NCBI GenBank assembly: GCA_021186555.1
Contig: JAJKFL010000012.1
Coordinates: 23,757,711 to 23,821,710 of the forward strand
DNA length: 64,000 bases
Direction of reading: 5' to 3'
DNA from: Reticulitermes speratus
Taxonomy: Eukaryota; Arthropoda; Insecta; Blattodea; Rhinotermitidae
In this document: positions 14,077 to 26,800 of the stretch, piece after piece
Layout: every line of letters begins with the position of its first letter
How positions within the stretch are numbered: position 1 is the first letter of the stretch
Position numbers and translations under genes: made by a program
Notes under the pieces: generated by a model
Database searches by the model: none
Told to the model about the DNA's origin: nothing
Seen by the model: the letters and a program-made list of their open reading frames with translations, nothing else

Positions 14077-14560
14077 ACTAAATACCATTGACTCAACTAA
14101 TTTTATTATAGTACATAAATATGCAGCTACATGTTTCAACCATTACATGGTCATCCTCAGGCCGTTTAAATACATATAAACCAAAATTACAATTGCAGAC
14201 ATCATTTGTGGGGTCAGATTGAAAAATTTCAGGTCTTTCGTGTTATCAAATGCATGTCAATAAATTTTTAAAAAAATATGATACAGCATTTAGTATAAAA
14301 ATTGAGTATTGCTGTTTGTTGTCTTCATAAAAAGCAGTGTCTTTGTAGTGTGGTGTGTGATGGTATGTGGAACATATCCATTGATATGTCAGCACGAAAG
14401 GTATTATTTATATTCCATCTTATTGTTTTGGAACTGGTTTATTTCCGGTGTTTGTGTGTGTGCTTGTCAGAAGGAGACCCATGTAATGGCTGAAACATGT
14501 ATCTGCATATTTGTACAATATAATAACATTAGTTATGTCAATGGTCATTAATAACTTTTG
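14077..14560. repeat. Foldback repeat with ~85-bp inverted arms
   Basis: The reverse complement of 14077-14165 matches 14470-14556 closely. Both contain catgtaatgg, then tgaaacatgta, then ctgcatattt, then a run ending gtcaatggt. The spacer is about 300 bp. The left arm and its flank (ggacctcccgttgtg) also match 25330-25449. This may be a MITE/foldback element or two inverted copies of one dispersed repeat. Confidence 0.6.
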
Positions 14561-14599
14561 CTCTAACATAAATTGTGCTTGTTTCAGTGTAGCACACAT

Positions 14600-17500
14600 T
14601 TTCAAGTAACGTTCCATTGTTAACATTTGAAGTCAAGAGTTCATAAACTTTGCCTGTGTGAGCTTACCTGTCATCATGGTGGGTTTTACTTAACACTACT
14701 TTGAAAGTGATTCCATTCTAATGTCACATCTCTACCAAACCCTTTCATCACTTTTGCTACTGACTGCAATGAAAAGGGCTTAAAGTCTTGGTAACATGTG
14801 ATGTAGATGTGCATAGTAGGGACATTGTGGGAGCAAGGTGATGCTGTGTGTGGTCACAGCTCTTGTACAAGCAGACCCACTGTCACTCTGCAGCAGGCAG
14901 TTTCAGATGAGGATATTGTGGCATGTAGCATCTTGCAGATGGGAAGAAAAGCTTGTGTACAAATCTTGTTGACATTATGGCTTCCTGGAATTCAACATAC
15001 GCACTGGCCCCGCTATGAGCTACAGCTGTCCTTCCCTAATTTTCCATTGATTGTTGCAGTCCATGTCATGGTCCTTTCTTCATACGTTTCCTTGATTGTG
15101 ACATAAGTCTGCGAGACTATCTTGCCAAGTTGTGCACAAACCTCATTGTTTGCTTGCTGTTCAAGTGGCACCATGTTGCTGTGTCGAGTTCTGAAAAATA
15201 ACAGAATTCACCAAGCTGATCAGGCTGGGGTGTCTTTCAGGGTCCCTGTACACTAACTGCATGTGCATGCTAGAATTATTTGCACAGTCCACATTTCACG
15301 TTATATCCTTGCGTGCTGAGATGTGGAGATGTAGGCAATGTCTGTCACAAACATTTACATTCCTGTGGGCTTTACCACATGTAGTGTGTTATCGGGTATG
15401 GAATTCCTGTGATAATTGTTGTGTTGTGTGCTGTATTGTACCTAATTGGCATAAATTAGGTAACAGGTCTGGATAAACTGGATGCATTTAAATGAGGCAT
15501 ACTTCATCTATCATTTTGTTTCAATAGATGTTGTATGTTCCAAAAAAAATTAATTGTTCCTTTCACAGATATACATATTACTTCTAATATCAAAAGATAA
15601 AATTTGACTTACATGTGAGAAAATGTAATATTTTATTATGAATTTTTTGTACTGTATATTTTCAAATTGGTCATCAGTGCTGCAAGCATGTATTATGCCA
15701 GTGTTTGAAACGCCTGTGTAGTTTCATCCCATACTTTTGAAAGTTTACACTTCTTATCAATTGATCACTACCCAGTTAAGATTCTGTATGTATTTCTGTA
15801 TTTGCGTCATTCAGAGTTAGAACCAATTATGTTATCAGATCAGTTGTCATATAATCTTTCTGCTTTTTATGCACCATATTGGTTAATGTTAACAGAAAGA
15901 TAATGCAAGTGCAACTGTTGGGGTGACTTGCGTCTCTGGCCCATGTTAATCGGATTGACAGCTTGAATTCTCTAAGAATAACTACCAAGGATGTAAATTA
16001 TGTGCAGTTCAATATTCATGCTTATCTGAGGTAGACAGTGTTTGGAATACGAGGTTTTTCTCAATTGATTAATTGTTGTTACTTCAGTAAGTGTGTCAGT
16101 CGTGTCACCAACCCTTGGTATCGTCCACTATCCGTTAGATTCTTTTGAACTGTGGTGAATGTGACACAGTTTTTTTAAATTCTAGTTTTCTTTTTTCATT
16201 TGCTAAATTAATTGAAAGTGTGTGACACTGGTAGTATTGTAAATGTTACAGATTCTCGCTTCTGACATTCCAAAAGATGTTTATCAGAATGTTGCTGTTT
16301 AAAAGAGTGTTTGAGAGACATTTTGCCATTCGGTCTTGAAAGTGGAGTTGGATTCAGATTCCAAAGTGTCTGAATGTTCTGTAGTGAATTGGACAATGCA
16401 CTGCGGTAGTTTTTGTAAACCAGCTGTGAACAGTTTGCCTTGAGTTTGTAGTTTTAATTGTAGAGACAGTTGAATATTAACAGAAGTTTAATAGAGTGGC
16501 AAATGATGAAGGCTGGAAATAAATAATGCAAGATATTTTAATTATGAAGACTAAAAATGTGAACTGTAATATTTTCTATATTTGAAATGTGTGATGACTA
16601 TAAAGTGCATGGAAAATAATATCAAGCAATTAAACACAGTAAGGGAGCAGAAGTCATACTAAAGCAGTGACAGTTGAATAGATTATTTTAGTGGTAGATA
16701 AAGGCAAACCACTTTTACCACTGAAAATAATAATACTGATAACACAGAGTATATGTTTGCTGGTGTGTGTTACTGCAGCCCTAGAGAGTGTGCAGGAGTA
16801 ATATTTGACAGTATAGATGTACTGTAATACAAATGCTAAATCTCTACAAAAAGTCAAAGATGAGCTGCCATTTGTCATGTTTACAGATTTTTGCTCACAA
16901 GGAAGTAGAATGTATTGTGTATTACAAGAGCTTGAAGACAGATTTCTTTCTGCCTAAATGACCGTCCTAAATTGGCAGTGCCTTAAATAATGAGATTTGT
17001 CCATATCATGTTGTGATGTATTATAGTGTTTTCATCTCTCATTTTGCTTATGTAAAATTGTCTTCTAGGTTATTTATTTTTGCTTCTGTCATCATTTCCT
17101 TTCTCTGCCACAAAATATGTATCACTTCCACATTGTGATAGAAGGAAATTCCACAGTAGAACTTTAGTTTGTTGGCATTTTAGAGGGACATTATGTGACA
17201 CATATGTAACATGTTAAGTTGGGTGTGTTATACACTTGTGATCAGTTAGAAAGAAATGTGGTTACAGTTTTGTACATGTTGTTTAGAAATGGCTGATAAT
17301 GGTTACAATTAAATGTAATTCTGTATTACAGCTGAGTGTTACTTATCAGACATATTTGCAGACAATATTTGTTGGTTCATTATATCTGAGAAAAGGATTT
17401 TTCCATCTTGAAAACCAGTTATTGATGCTTTCAGAATACTGTGAATGTGTTTGATACAGTTGTCTACAAACATGACAGAAAGTAATTGACATACAAATTT

Positions 17501-19000
17501 TTATGGAATTGAGTTTTGGAACTAGTGTTGTAACTTCAAAATATTTAAATATGAAATTGTAATACATAGTTGCTGGAATGAATTGTATGATTGGTTTTAT
17601 ATATACATATATTTATTATTATTATTATTTATATACAGGAATTTTGTTGGTGATAGGGTTTATATGTAGTTAATGAAATAGATATTTATATTTAATTCTT
17701 GTGTTCAAATTTGCTTTTTCCAGTCCATTCTACCTGTCATATATGTATTTATCTGCTTGATGGTCACATCAAGAAATAATATCCAAATCTGTAATAGAAA
17801 CAAGTTAGGAAAGTGTTCTGTTTTTAGCATATGCTAGTCTTACTGCATTACATCACTAGCAGATGGCATCCAGAGGACTACCAGACAAGTTAATTTTGTG
17901 TCCAAGAACCATTAGCTCAAATAAGATATGTGGGTGGCGTACGAAGGTGCGTCTCATTTACACATTATATCTGCTGTCGAGGTAGGTATATGCTGTGTGT
18001 TGTAAATCAAGTTAACAAGAGTTAGTCAGATCTGAGGTTCTCTTGATGGTGTGTATTCAGGCTGTTGTCTGCTGAATTGTTGTGCTGTGTAGGCTTATCA
18101 GTGGATACTAACTTTTTGCAGGAAGATGCTGCCTCAATTTCCAGGTTCAGAGTGAGCTGAGTATGAATGTAGTAGGTTATATTGGCAGGTTGCGAGGACA
18201 GTACAGGGGAGTGGCAAGAAAGTAGAACCCAGCCAGTGATCACTTGCACAGGACATGTGAAAATACAAAATGACAGTATTAGGGGACAGTCTTTCCATTG
18301 CAGGAGAGATGTAGAAGAGCAAGAATGGCAGCCTTAGCAGGTGAGCAGTGGGAAATGAGACTCATCCCTCATTATGGGGGAGAGGGGGCCAGGTAGAAGA
18401 ATACTTTCTTAAGAGGAAGTGATGGTCTTGTCCTACGAGAAAACCTACCTGTCCTTCAGGAAGTGGACAGGAGAATTCACTTTGCAAGGACTGAAGGAGT
18501 GGGTTATGGAAGCTTCCTATCCAAGACTTGCCGACATGAGATGCCCAAGCAGAGATTAATAAAAGGAAGTGTAATGTTACATCCTTTCAGTATTAGATCC
18601 TGTATTTGTTGTTACTTGCAATGAAGAAACTTCAGTATTTTTTTGATGAGTTACAGTACATGTTTATTTTTGACATTGTTTTAAGAACTGTAAGGTGCAT
18701 GTAGAAGACGACTCTGATGTACAAGTAGTTATAACTATTAAATAATAAAGTACATACCAATGACAGATGATGTAAGAAATTAACAATTTCAGTAGAGTTT
18801 ATTTTAATAAATGCCTAGGCATAGAATGGGTACATTTAGTAATGTTATTAAGTGAAGTGATTTTTTTTCAAAATCAAGATTTATGCAAACAGTTCATGAG
18901 ACGTGATATGTATCTTAGGGTTACCTGTAACTGTTTTTCGACACTTCTTTGAGGTTACTGTTTGGCGAGATAGACTAAGCCAAAAAATTTTGTTTATATT
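14600..19000. other. Gene-free spacer
   Basis: No coding, RNA or mobile-element signature that I can name. Short (TTA)n and (TA)n stretches occur near 17597-17632. Confidence 0.45.
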
Positions 19001-19023
19001 TTCTATTATGGGCCTTAAAGTAA

Positions 19024-19299
19024 ATGGAAGTTTATGAACCTTGGTTAATACCAGAAATTGATCAAATTCCAGCAGAAGTGATTCAATCAGGAGGTGATAT
19101 CCATAAACAAATTAATTCTGTTTGCAATAAGGAAGCATTGCATCAACAGTGGAAGGAGTCTATTACTGTATGTGTTTGTAAGAAGAGTCATAAAACAGAA
19201 TGCAGTAATTATTGGGGCTTATCATTTTTATCAACTACATACAAAACTTTATCCAACATTCTGTTGAGATTAACTCTTCACTTTCTTCAGTCATCTTAG
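19024..19299 (+). pseudogene. Reverse-transcriptase fragment of a non-LTR retrotransposon
   Basis: The frame reads IDQIPAEVIQSGGD, then INSVCNKEALHQQWKES, then ECSNYWGLSFLSTTYKTLSN. This is the N-terminal end of a LINE reverse-transcriptase domain, with the block usually seen as IPAELIQAGG...WK.S..VPI.KKG...CSNYRGISLL. Only about 90 residues remain, with no YADD core and no terminal structure, so it is a dead fragment. Confidence 0.7.
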
Positions 19300-19504
19300 G
19301 TCTAAATATTTTTATGGGACTATTTCATTTTCATACATTGTGATTTATGTACCTCTTTTCACACGAGAGCCATTCATGGACATGCTATCTGGAGAACACT
19401 ACACCTGCTTAATTTTATGACAAATTTAGTGTAATACCACGAAATAAGGCATGCCTAGGTCACAGTATTGGGCAAGTTTACTGTTCACCTGTCAGTATAG
19501 TGAC

Positions 19505-19655
19505 ACGGCTATGGGTCATACTGCTGAGGATTCTTATTTTGATTCCTGGCAGGGGCTAGATATTTTTCTGTTATCCCAAACTTTCAGATCGATACTAGGA
19601 TCTACCCAGCTGCCTATTCCAAAGTACTGCATAAAGGGATAGGCCAGCAGAAAAA
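19505..19655 (+). repeat. Degenerate tRNA-derived SINE fragment (probable)
   Basis: A weak box B-like stretch (ttgattcctggcagggg) is followed by sequence resembling the body of the other SINEs in the window. The polymerase III box A cannot be confirmed, so this is a low-confidence call. Confidence 0.3.
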
Positions 19656-20364
19656 AATTATTGTTCAGAAGTGCCACAAAATTACAAAACACTGCCACTG
19701 TCAACAGCTGGCATTGGAGACATTTCATTCTGTATTACCAAATACCACATACTGTCTTAACTGAGTCACTGAAATATTTAATCTTTCCTCTAACAGATGA
19801 CATCCTACCTCAGTTAACCTTTGTCATCACAGAATATGGGGACTTTTAAATATCCTGGTAGTACAGGACTGTCATTGTAATGTGCACTCCCAAAGATTGA
19901 AGATTAGTATCTGGGAATAAGAGATCATAAACCTCCAAGTATGGAGTTCAGCAGCTGCATTTTAACTGAAGGCAAATGTTTGTTACCTGGACACAGTACC
20001 TGTCGTCTACCAAACTGCCTGGCAGTACATTTTAAAATAGAGGTACCTTCACAGTCACAGGTTATGACATCTTGAAATGTTACCAGTGGCTCAGATTTTC
20101 ACTGTAAGTTACCAAATAGCTATAATCACTGAAGGGTTAAATGAGTTCAAAATGGTAACTACCTGCAGTGTTGGCTTATGGCGATTACTGTTCTAATTAC
20201 AAGACAAGTGGTGATGGAGAGAGAGAAACTGCTTCAAGCTCATACATATGAGTAATCAACACACACAACAGATTTCTTTGTATTTAATTTGTGTTTATTC
20301 AGAAAGTACTTTTTCTTATTTCTATGCAAGAAAAGATATAACATCAGAAAACTGTGAGATTTGA

Positions 20365-20775
20365 GGTTCCCACAGTGGTGTTACTGAGGATGCAAGTCCT
20401 CTGAGATGTGGTGCTGTGTTGAGTTGTGTTGTGTGGTTCCCACAGTGGTGTTACTGAGGATGCAAGTCCTCTGAGATGTGGTGCTGTGTTGTGTTGTGTT
20501 GTGTTGTGTGGTTCCCACAGTGGTGTTACTGAGGATGCAAATCCTCTGAGATGTGGTGCTGTGTTGTGTTTGTCTGTTGTGTTGTGTTGTGGGTTCCCAC
20601 AGTGGTGTTACTGAGGATGCAAGTCCTCTGAGATGTGGTGCTGTGTTGTGTTGTGTTGTGTGGTTCCACAGTGGTGTTACTGAGGATGCAAGTCCTCTGA
20701 GATGTGGTGCTTTGTGTTGTGTTTGTGAGTGGTTCCCAAAGTTTTGAAGGGTTGTGGGGTCAAGCAGTCCAGCCA
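20365..20775. repeat. Tandem array, ~70-82-bp unit, five copies plus a partial
   Basis: Units start ggttcccacagtggtgttac at 20365, 20435, 20510, 20592 and 20662, with a partial at 20731. Length varies because each unit ends in a different number of GTGTT pentamers. The core (gaggatgcaagtcctctgag) is a diverged relative of a single-copy repeat at 34818-34925, which also shares the sequence after the last unit. Long open frames on both strands here are repeat artefacts rich in TQHN or VLCC. Confidence 0.9.
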
Positions 20776-20779
20776 TCTG

Positions 20780-22520
20780 TGGCTTTTATTTTCACACATA
20801 ATTTACAGATGGCATCATTTGGTTAGCATGTGGCAGCTATGAACTATTGATTTATATTTTTTGTGTGCATATTTCATCCTAAACTGGTGAAGACAAACAG
20901 ATCTGCAGATAGCTATGTGGACAGTGCTTTGTGGCAGATACTGTTTTGGCCTCCTGAATAATGCTGGACGGTTCCTCAGTGCATTTGTCAGCTGCCGTCT
21001 TGTCAGGTATTGTGGGATTATATGGAATCCTCTCTTCAAAGCAAGCCAGAAATGCAGCCTAGCTCATTCATTTGAAATCAGGGGCAGCTTAGAAGGTTAT
21101 GAAAGAATGACCGACATGTAGTGCCTATCATGACTGGCAAGTGGTTTGAACGGAGTGTGTAGCAGTGAGACGCACAGGTACAATAAGTCTTGTCACCACA
21201 ATGTCGAGGACATTGGTAGCATCAGTGGAACAGAAGGGAAGATAGATGCCCACTGGCATAGTCACACAGGAGCAAACCTCTTGCTGTGATCAGCCTAGCC
21301 TTTCAGGCTGTATGCTTTGCATTGAGCTTGCCCAATATCAAGATGAAAATCTACCACTGAGGCACTCAGGTCCAACTAAGCTAAGGGCTGGCCAGGTGAA
21401 CCACATGACACTGCGAGTTTCACTGGCCTGTTTGCCAACACTAATTTTATGGCAGTGGTATCTACGTGCCTTAGGCCTGAGAGTGGTACATGGTAGTGAT
21501 GTAGGCCCCTGGGGACCAGAAGCTTGACATAGGTGGGTCCTGCCCAGTGCTGGGCGGCTCTCTTGTTGAGGCAAGGGCCGTTTAGCATGTAGCCATGCTC
21601 TCCTCCTGGTGCTGTTGTGGGAAGTGGAGAGCGGCAAGTGTACCGTGCTTTCTAGTGGTAGAGTTCCCACAGACCATTGTAATTTTCCAACATGCACTTT
21701 TGGATTCACAGATTTTAATATACTGGCTCTTACTTTGAAGGCATAATTTTTAGTTTGCATATGATTGGACCATTTCATTGTACATTGCATTCTGATGTAC
21801 TTTGGGAAAAAAAATAGTGAAATGGGTCAGTAATTCGTCATGCTACTTCTGTCATCTTTTCTTGTAGAGTTGGTTTACTATTGAAATTGTAAGACTGTCG
21901 GGGAAAATCTCCCTTACATGATTACAGATATACTATGTTAATGTAAGTTGTGAACTACTTACAAAGTTAAATACAGACATCTATGATCAAACCATATTTT
22001 TAATTGACAATTTTAAACCCTCAACTGTCCTCTACCTTGTGAAAATTAACATATTTCTAGCTGAGTAATTTTAGTGAAGGGATAAGAAACAGATTGGAAT
22101 GAAATATCTATGATATGTCATATTCTACAGGACGTTATTTCATGCTGCTGGTAAACCATGTCAAGTGCAAATTATCTGTGGTTCACGGGGAGGGTGGGGG
22201 TTATATTGAAGGCCGGATAGTAGTCAACCTTCTTACCGACTGGGTTATTGCTAACACATCTATGCCTTGTGGTACTTCCGACTACGCATAGATGGCAGCA
22301 CAAAAGGCTCGGCTCCACGTTTCTGACCAATAGCATTGCATGAGCGACCAGCACACATCTCTGACGACGTTGAGCATCGTGAAGGGGTCAATGTCACTTG
22401 CGCGTACAAGAGATGGGAACATATATTCGGCAAGACAATAGATGTAGTTTGTTTGACGGTTGTATGCGTTGAGGAAAACCTTAGCATGATTCCAGGTCGC
22501 CTCTATAGTGTTTGTATGGG
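20780..22520. other. Gene-free spacer, unclassified repeat-like segment at ~21150-21660
   Basis: No gene recognised. The segment at about 21150-21660 is less AT-rich than its surroundings and looks like part of a retroelement untranslated region or old repeat, but I cannot assign it. Confidence 0.35.
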
Positions 22521-22523
22521 CAC

Positions 22524-22738
22524 CAGTCCGTCCAGGACGGGGTTGAAATTTCGCGCCGACAGTAAGAGAGACATAGGCCTACACCCTAACCAAAGTTTGT
22601 CTCGAGTGGCCATGTAGTGAATACAGAGACCGAGAACCGCAGTGGAGTGAGGAGGACGTGGTTAAAATGTCGCGTCGACTGTAACAGAGACACAACCTAC
22701 ACCCTAACGTCAAATTTGTCCTGAGTAACCACGTAGTG
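22524..22738. repeat. Tandem direct duplication, ~119-bp period
   Basis: The copy at about 22524-22617 and the copy at 22643-22738 share the order gaggac/cgtccaggacg, gacagtaa...gagaca, ctacaccctaac, ttgtc and a final gtagtg. They are diverged. The second copy's end supplies the target site of the SINE that follows. Confidence 0.6.
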
Positions 22739-23037
22739 GGGGCGCGCGGTGGCGTAGTTGGTTGAGGCACTACGCTACAAACCGGAACGTCGCGGGTTCG
22801 ATTCCCGATGGTGTCACTGGAATTAATTCCTTGACATAATCGTTTCGGTCGCACTATGGCCCTTCGATGGTACCAGGAATATTTCCTGGGGGGTAAAGGC
22901 GGCCGGTGCGTAGGGCTGACAACCTTACCACCTTCATGTGCCGATTGTCCAGATATCTGGGAGCCTCAACCTTCTGGAACCCTAAGGGCCTGTCCAGGTC
23001 TGTAATGGGATTGCTTTACCTTTTTAACCACGTAGTG
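22726..23037 (+). mobile_element. tRNA-derived SINE with 13-bp target-site duplications
   Basis: The 13-mer taaccacgtagtg occurs at 22726-22738 and again at 23025-23037, bracketing a 286-bp body. The head has a polymerase III box A (tggcgtagttgg) and, about 45 bp later, a box B (gggttcgattccc). The 3' end is gctttacctttt. Head, body and tail with intact duplications mark a fairly recent SINE insertion. It lies about 670 bp upstream of the TIPRL start codon. Confidence 0.85.
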
Positions 23038-23694
23038 CCTGCTTGTTTGGAAAAGGAAAGTTTGAAATGAGCGCGCCAAGTTGAAGGAGGGAATGGGGGC
23101 GCGGCCACTTCGTCACAGCACACTGGATACACAGTGGTCGGGCTAAAGGGCATCAGTGCACTATTTTTATGCTACCGGTATGTTGTTATTCATACGAAAT
23201 ATAAAAAATCGGGTGACAACAAGACATTTGCTTCGTTAATTAATCGGGATTTTAGGTGCAATCCGTACACAAATGGTGCACGTCCGGTGCACAGACGTAT
23301 GGCGTTCGTGCTACATATCATCACGGTGGAAGGAGTGTATGTTGACAACTGCGGTGGCTGCGGATTGCAGTTAATGGTGCGCGAAATAAAGTGATTTTTT
23401 TCCTGTAAAGAGAAATAATAAAAAGCGATTGTAAGATTCTTCTTTTTAGTTATCACCATACTGTCATCACGACAGCGATTTGAAGTAACGGTACAAGGAT
23501 AACATATTTATGGTATTCACGACATTGAATTCCCATGGCCGTTGATTGGACGTTCTAGGGACTGGAGTAAAATTTTGAAAAACTACTAGTTGAATAAATA
23601 CATTCAAATCTAGATGATAATTCCATTATGATGACTACTACGGCTTGTTCATATTGAGAACGTACATAACCTTAACAAGTGCGTTCTGCATAAA

Positions 23695-23867
23695 ATGATG
23701 GAAACCGACGAGAAGACTGGAGATATCCTGCGACTGCCGGTGAACTCGGAAGAGTGCACATTTAACTCATGGCAAGTGAAATATAAAAGGAGCCACATAC
23801 TGCATTCGAAATGTTCAAATGAAAAGCACTGTGGTGATGAAGCATCAGAAAGTTGTTTGTTCTGCCT
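23695..23867 (+). CDS. TIPRL: TIPRL exon 1
   Basis: Encodes residues 1-57 plus two bases of residue 58. It contains [16 protein letters not shown], the N-terminal segment of insect TIP41-like proteins. The donor is GTAAGT at 23868. Reading on would hit TAA at once, which fixes the exon end. Confidence 0.9.
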
Positions 23868-26800
23868 GTAAGTATGGGTTAGCAATGATACCATATTTCT
23901 CTGCAATGCCTGTTAGTGTTTTCCACTGTGTCTTCCAAGAGACGACATATGTGTTCTATGTATATCATTGTGCGAATGGAGACTTAACTTAATCATGTAA
24001 CAGTGGGAAATGCCACTCTATGGGTAGATGTACTGGTAGGCTAATAGTTAGTAGATGTAGCAGTATTGCATAATTAATACATTTATGACATAAAACAAAC
24101 CAACCTAAGATGGTTGATGTACAATAGGATCAAACATTCGTCTGCATTTTAAGTAAGTACATGTAATGAGTCTGAAATCTCACTAATACCTACAACTTTG
24201 TATGAAAGTGTGTTGGATGTATGTGTCTCTTAATTATCAAAAGAGGTTTAAATACAGAATCGTGTTACAGGTACAATCGGTTGCTTGAGTTGCCACATTT
24301 GCCTGATATGGTGTTTCCCAACAATTCATTGGAACTGAAGCACCCCAGTGGCTGTAAAATTGAGTTTAATGCTCTGGATGCACTGAAGCGTGTTAGCAAT
24401 GGAAAAATGGCTGTAAAGATAGCATGTGCAGATGCCTGGCAGGAGTCACGGTAGTGTATCCAGGAAATAAATTAACCAGGATTCTGCATTAGAAACAGCA
24501 AGAGTGAAAACAAGCACACTGTAAACCACATGTACATTTTCTTTGTTCTAAAATTGCACTTATCAGTTTTGAAAAGACAAGAAAAATAGAAGACAACACA
24601 GGAATTTTATAATGTCTTGGCACTTCACCCTCACATATAAGTAAAATTTGGTTTTAGAAAACAAACATGTTAGTAAAATTAAGGTATCAGAAAGCATTTA
24701 AATAAGTATTATGGAATACAGTAGAACCCGGATAAGAAGTCCCCACATAAGAAGTTTTCCCCTGTAAGAAGTCTGATTTTTAAAGTCCCAAAATCCTATT
24801 GCTTTTAATAAGCTTCCCTCTTAAGAAGTCTTCCCGCTTAAGAAGTCCCTAATCCTCTGGTCCCTTGAAAGACTTCTTAACAGGGTTCTACTGTACATCA
24901 AATTAGGGAAAATTAAATCTGAAGTGATGGTTGTGTATGTTCAGAACTGCCTACTTGTTTAGTACACAGCTGTCTGCACAGAAACATTAACAACACCAAA
25001 AATTTGCTTTTCAATGTATGCAGAGATGATACTGGGATCTTGAAAGGCTCTGAAGTCATTATAGGCTTAATTCTCATTTATGGAGAGCAGAGCAGAAGAA
25101 TAAAAGGAAAAGGAATGTGTTTTCCAAAGTGTACGTAAGGCAATAGTTTTTAGTATCTTTTGTTCCAGGCATTTTTTGCTGCAGTTTTTAACTGCCCTAC
25201 AGTGGATAGACTATAAACCATTCACTTTTGTATCATAAAACATAAGCCATTTGTTTTAACAAGAGCAAATCAGTAAGTAACTTGCTGTGGGAACTTTCCC
25301 TTCACAATTTAATCAGTTTTTACGTTGGACATCCTGTTGTGTATATTACAAGATAGTTATTACAACACAACTATTTACTGTGTTATATAGATGAGTTACA
25401 CAGCTACATGTTGCGACCACTAAGTGATCATCCTCAGGCTATTAAAATACAGAAAGTCCCCGACTTACGTAAGTGGATCGTTCTGCAACCCTATGCGTAA
25501 GTCGATTTTTACGTAACTCGGAGCCATGTTTTATTATATACCTTATACACAATAATAATTGATATAATAATAATTTTAATAACAATTAATAAAAAACATA
25601 ATAATAATCGATACTGGAGTCACTGTTGTACGAGGGTTATCCAGAAAGTAAAGATACAAAAGCAATAAAAATTTTTTTAAATATTTATTAACAAAATCGA
25701 GTGAAAAAAACTCTTAACACATACCTTTAGCTATTTTTCAACATAATCACCACCTTTGTCAAGGCATTTGTGTAGCCTGGATACAAGTTTTTGTATTCCG
25801 ATGTCACAGAACTCTGCCGCCTGTGCACGCAACCACACAGTGACTTCGTTTTTCACCTCTTCGTGTTCGTGAAACTTCTGGCCGGCCAGATGTTTCTTTA
25901 AATGCATAAAACAAATGGAAATCGCTGGGAGCGAGGTCTGGGCTGTGAGCGGGATGGTCTGTGGTGATTTCCCTTCTCCTCCCACCTGTGTTGTACGATT
26001 GTTGCACAGGCGGCGGAGTTCTATGACATCGGAATACAAAACCTCATACCCAGGCTAAACAAATGCCTTGACAAAGGTGGTGATTACATTGAAAAATAGC
26101 TAAAGGTATGTGTTAAGAGTTTTTTCACTCGATTTTGTTAATAAATATTTTTAAAAAATTTTATTGCTTTTTTATCTTTACTTTCTGGATAACCGTCGTA
26201 TTGAATTGAGGCAGAGGCATGGGTGGGCGTGGTGGTGGTTGGAGAGGTAGTAGTGGTGGTAGTGGCACAAGAAATTCTTTACGTAAGTCTGGATCTACTT
26301 ATGTCGGAGCTACGTAAGTCGGGGTCCGTCTGTACATAAAAGTAAAATTCCAATTGCAACTTCAGTTAAGGGAGGTTAGCTTGATATCTCAGTCTTTGGC
26401 GTGACAGTATACATGTGAATCTAAAATGTTAAATCTAATGAAATATGTGACAAGTTAGTAGTAAATGGTATCGACATTTGAGGGGGTGCAGTCTGTTGTT
26501 TTGTTCGGGAAGATATTTAGTTGAGCTTGTTGCTTGTCATACCCATAGAATGTGGCATGTAACTATGTGGTGTGGGGCAGTATATCTGACATGCATTGAT
26601 AAGTGCGTTTGGCTGCCATGAATTTGTTTTAAGTAATATAATTAGCTACTGCATTTTCTGTTTAGACACAGTATAGTTCAAAAGTTGTTATTGGACATAT
26701 GCTTAATTAGCATAGCTCTAACATATAAACATGTTATGCCAAAATGTCACTGATTCATGTTTTTCATTCTACACATATCTTTATTTATGATTCCTGTGGT

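Larger units (their letters stand above)
22200..23694 (+). promoter_or_regulatory. CpG-retaining region upstream of TIPRL (likely promoter)
   Basis: CpG dinucleotides become frequent here after 22 kb of strong depletion, and the region ends at the TIPRL start codon. In a methylated insect genome, CpG kept at a 5' end suggests an unmethylated promoter. No TATA box is obvious. Part of the CpG content comes from the SINE at 22739-23024 and the duplication just before it, so the core promoter is more likely within 23040-23694. Confidence 0.5.

Noticed and set aside
14807-15106. 99-codon plus-strand frame
   Set aside because: No domain, no flanking splice logic and composition like the spacer; treated as chance.
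20381-20776. 131-codon minus-strand frame rich in TQHN, and plus-strand VLCC frames
   Set aside because: Produced by reading through the tandem array; composition and periodicity follow the repeat unit.
21246-21790. Overlapping frames of 93 and 150 codons on opposite strands
   Set aside because: Neither contains a recognisable domain or splice structure; they fall in a GC-richer, repeat-like segment.
22735-22815. tRNA gene suggested by box A and box B
   Set aside because: The sequence does not fold as a full tRNA, runs on into a SINE body and tail, and is bounded by target-site duplications. The box-like words at 37600 and 47000 are SINE heads too.
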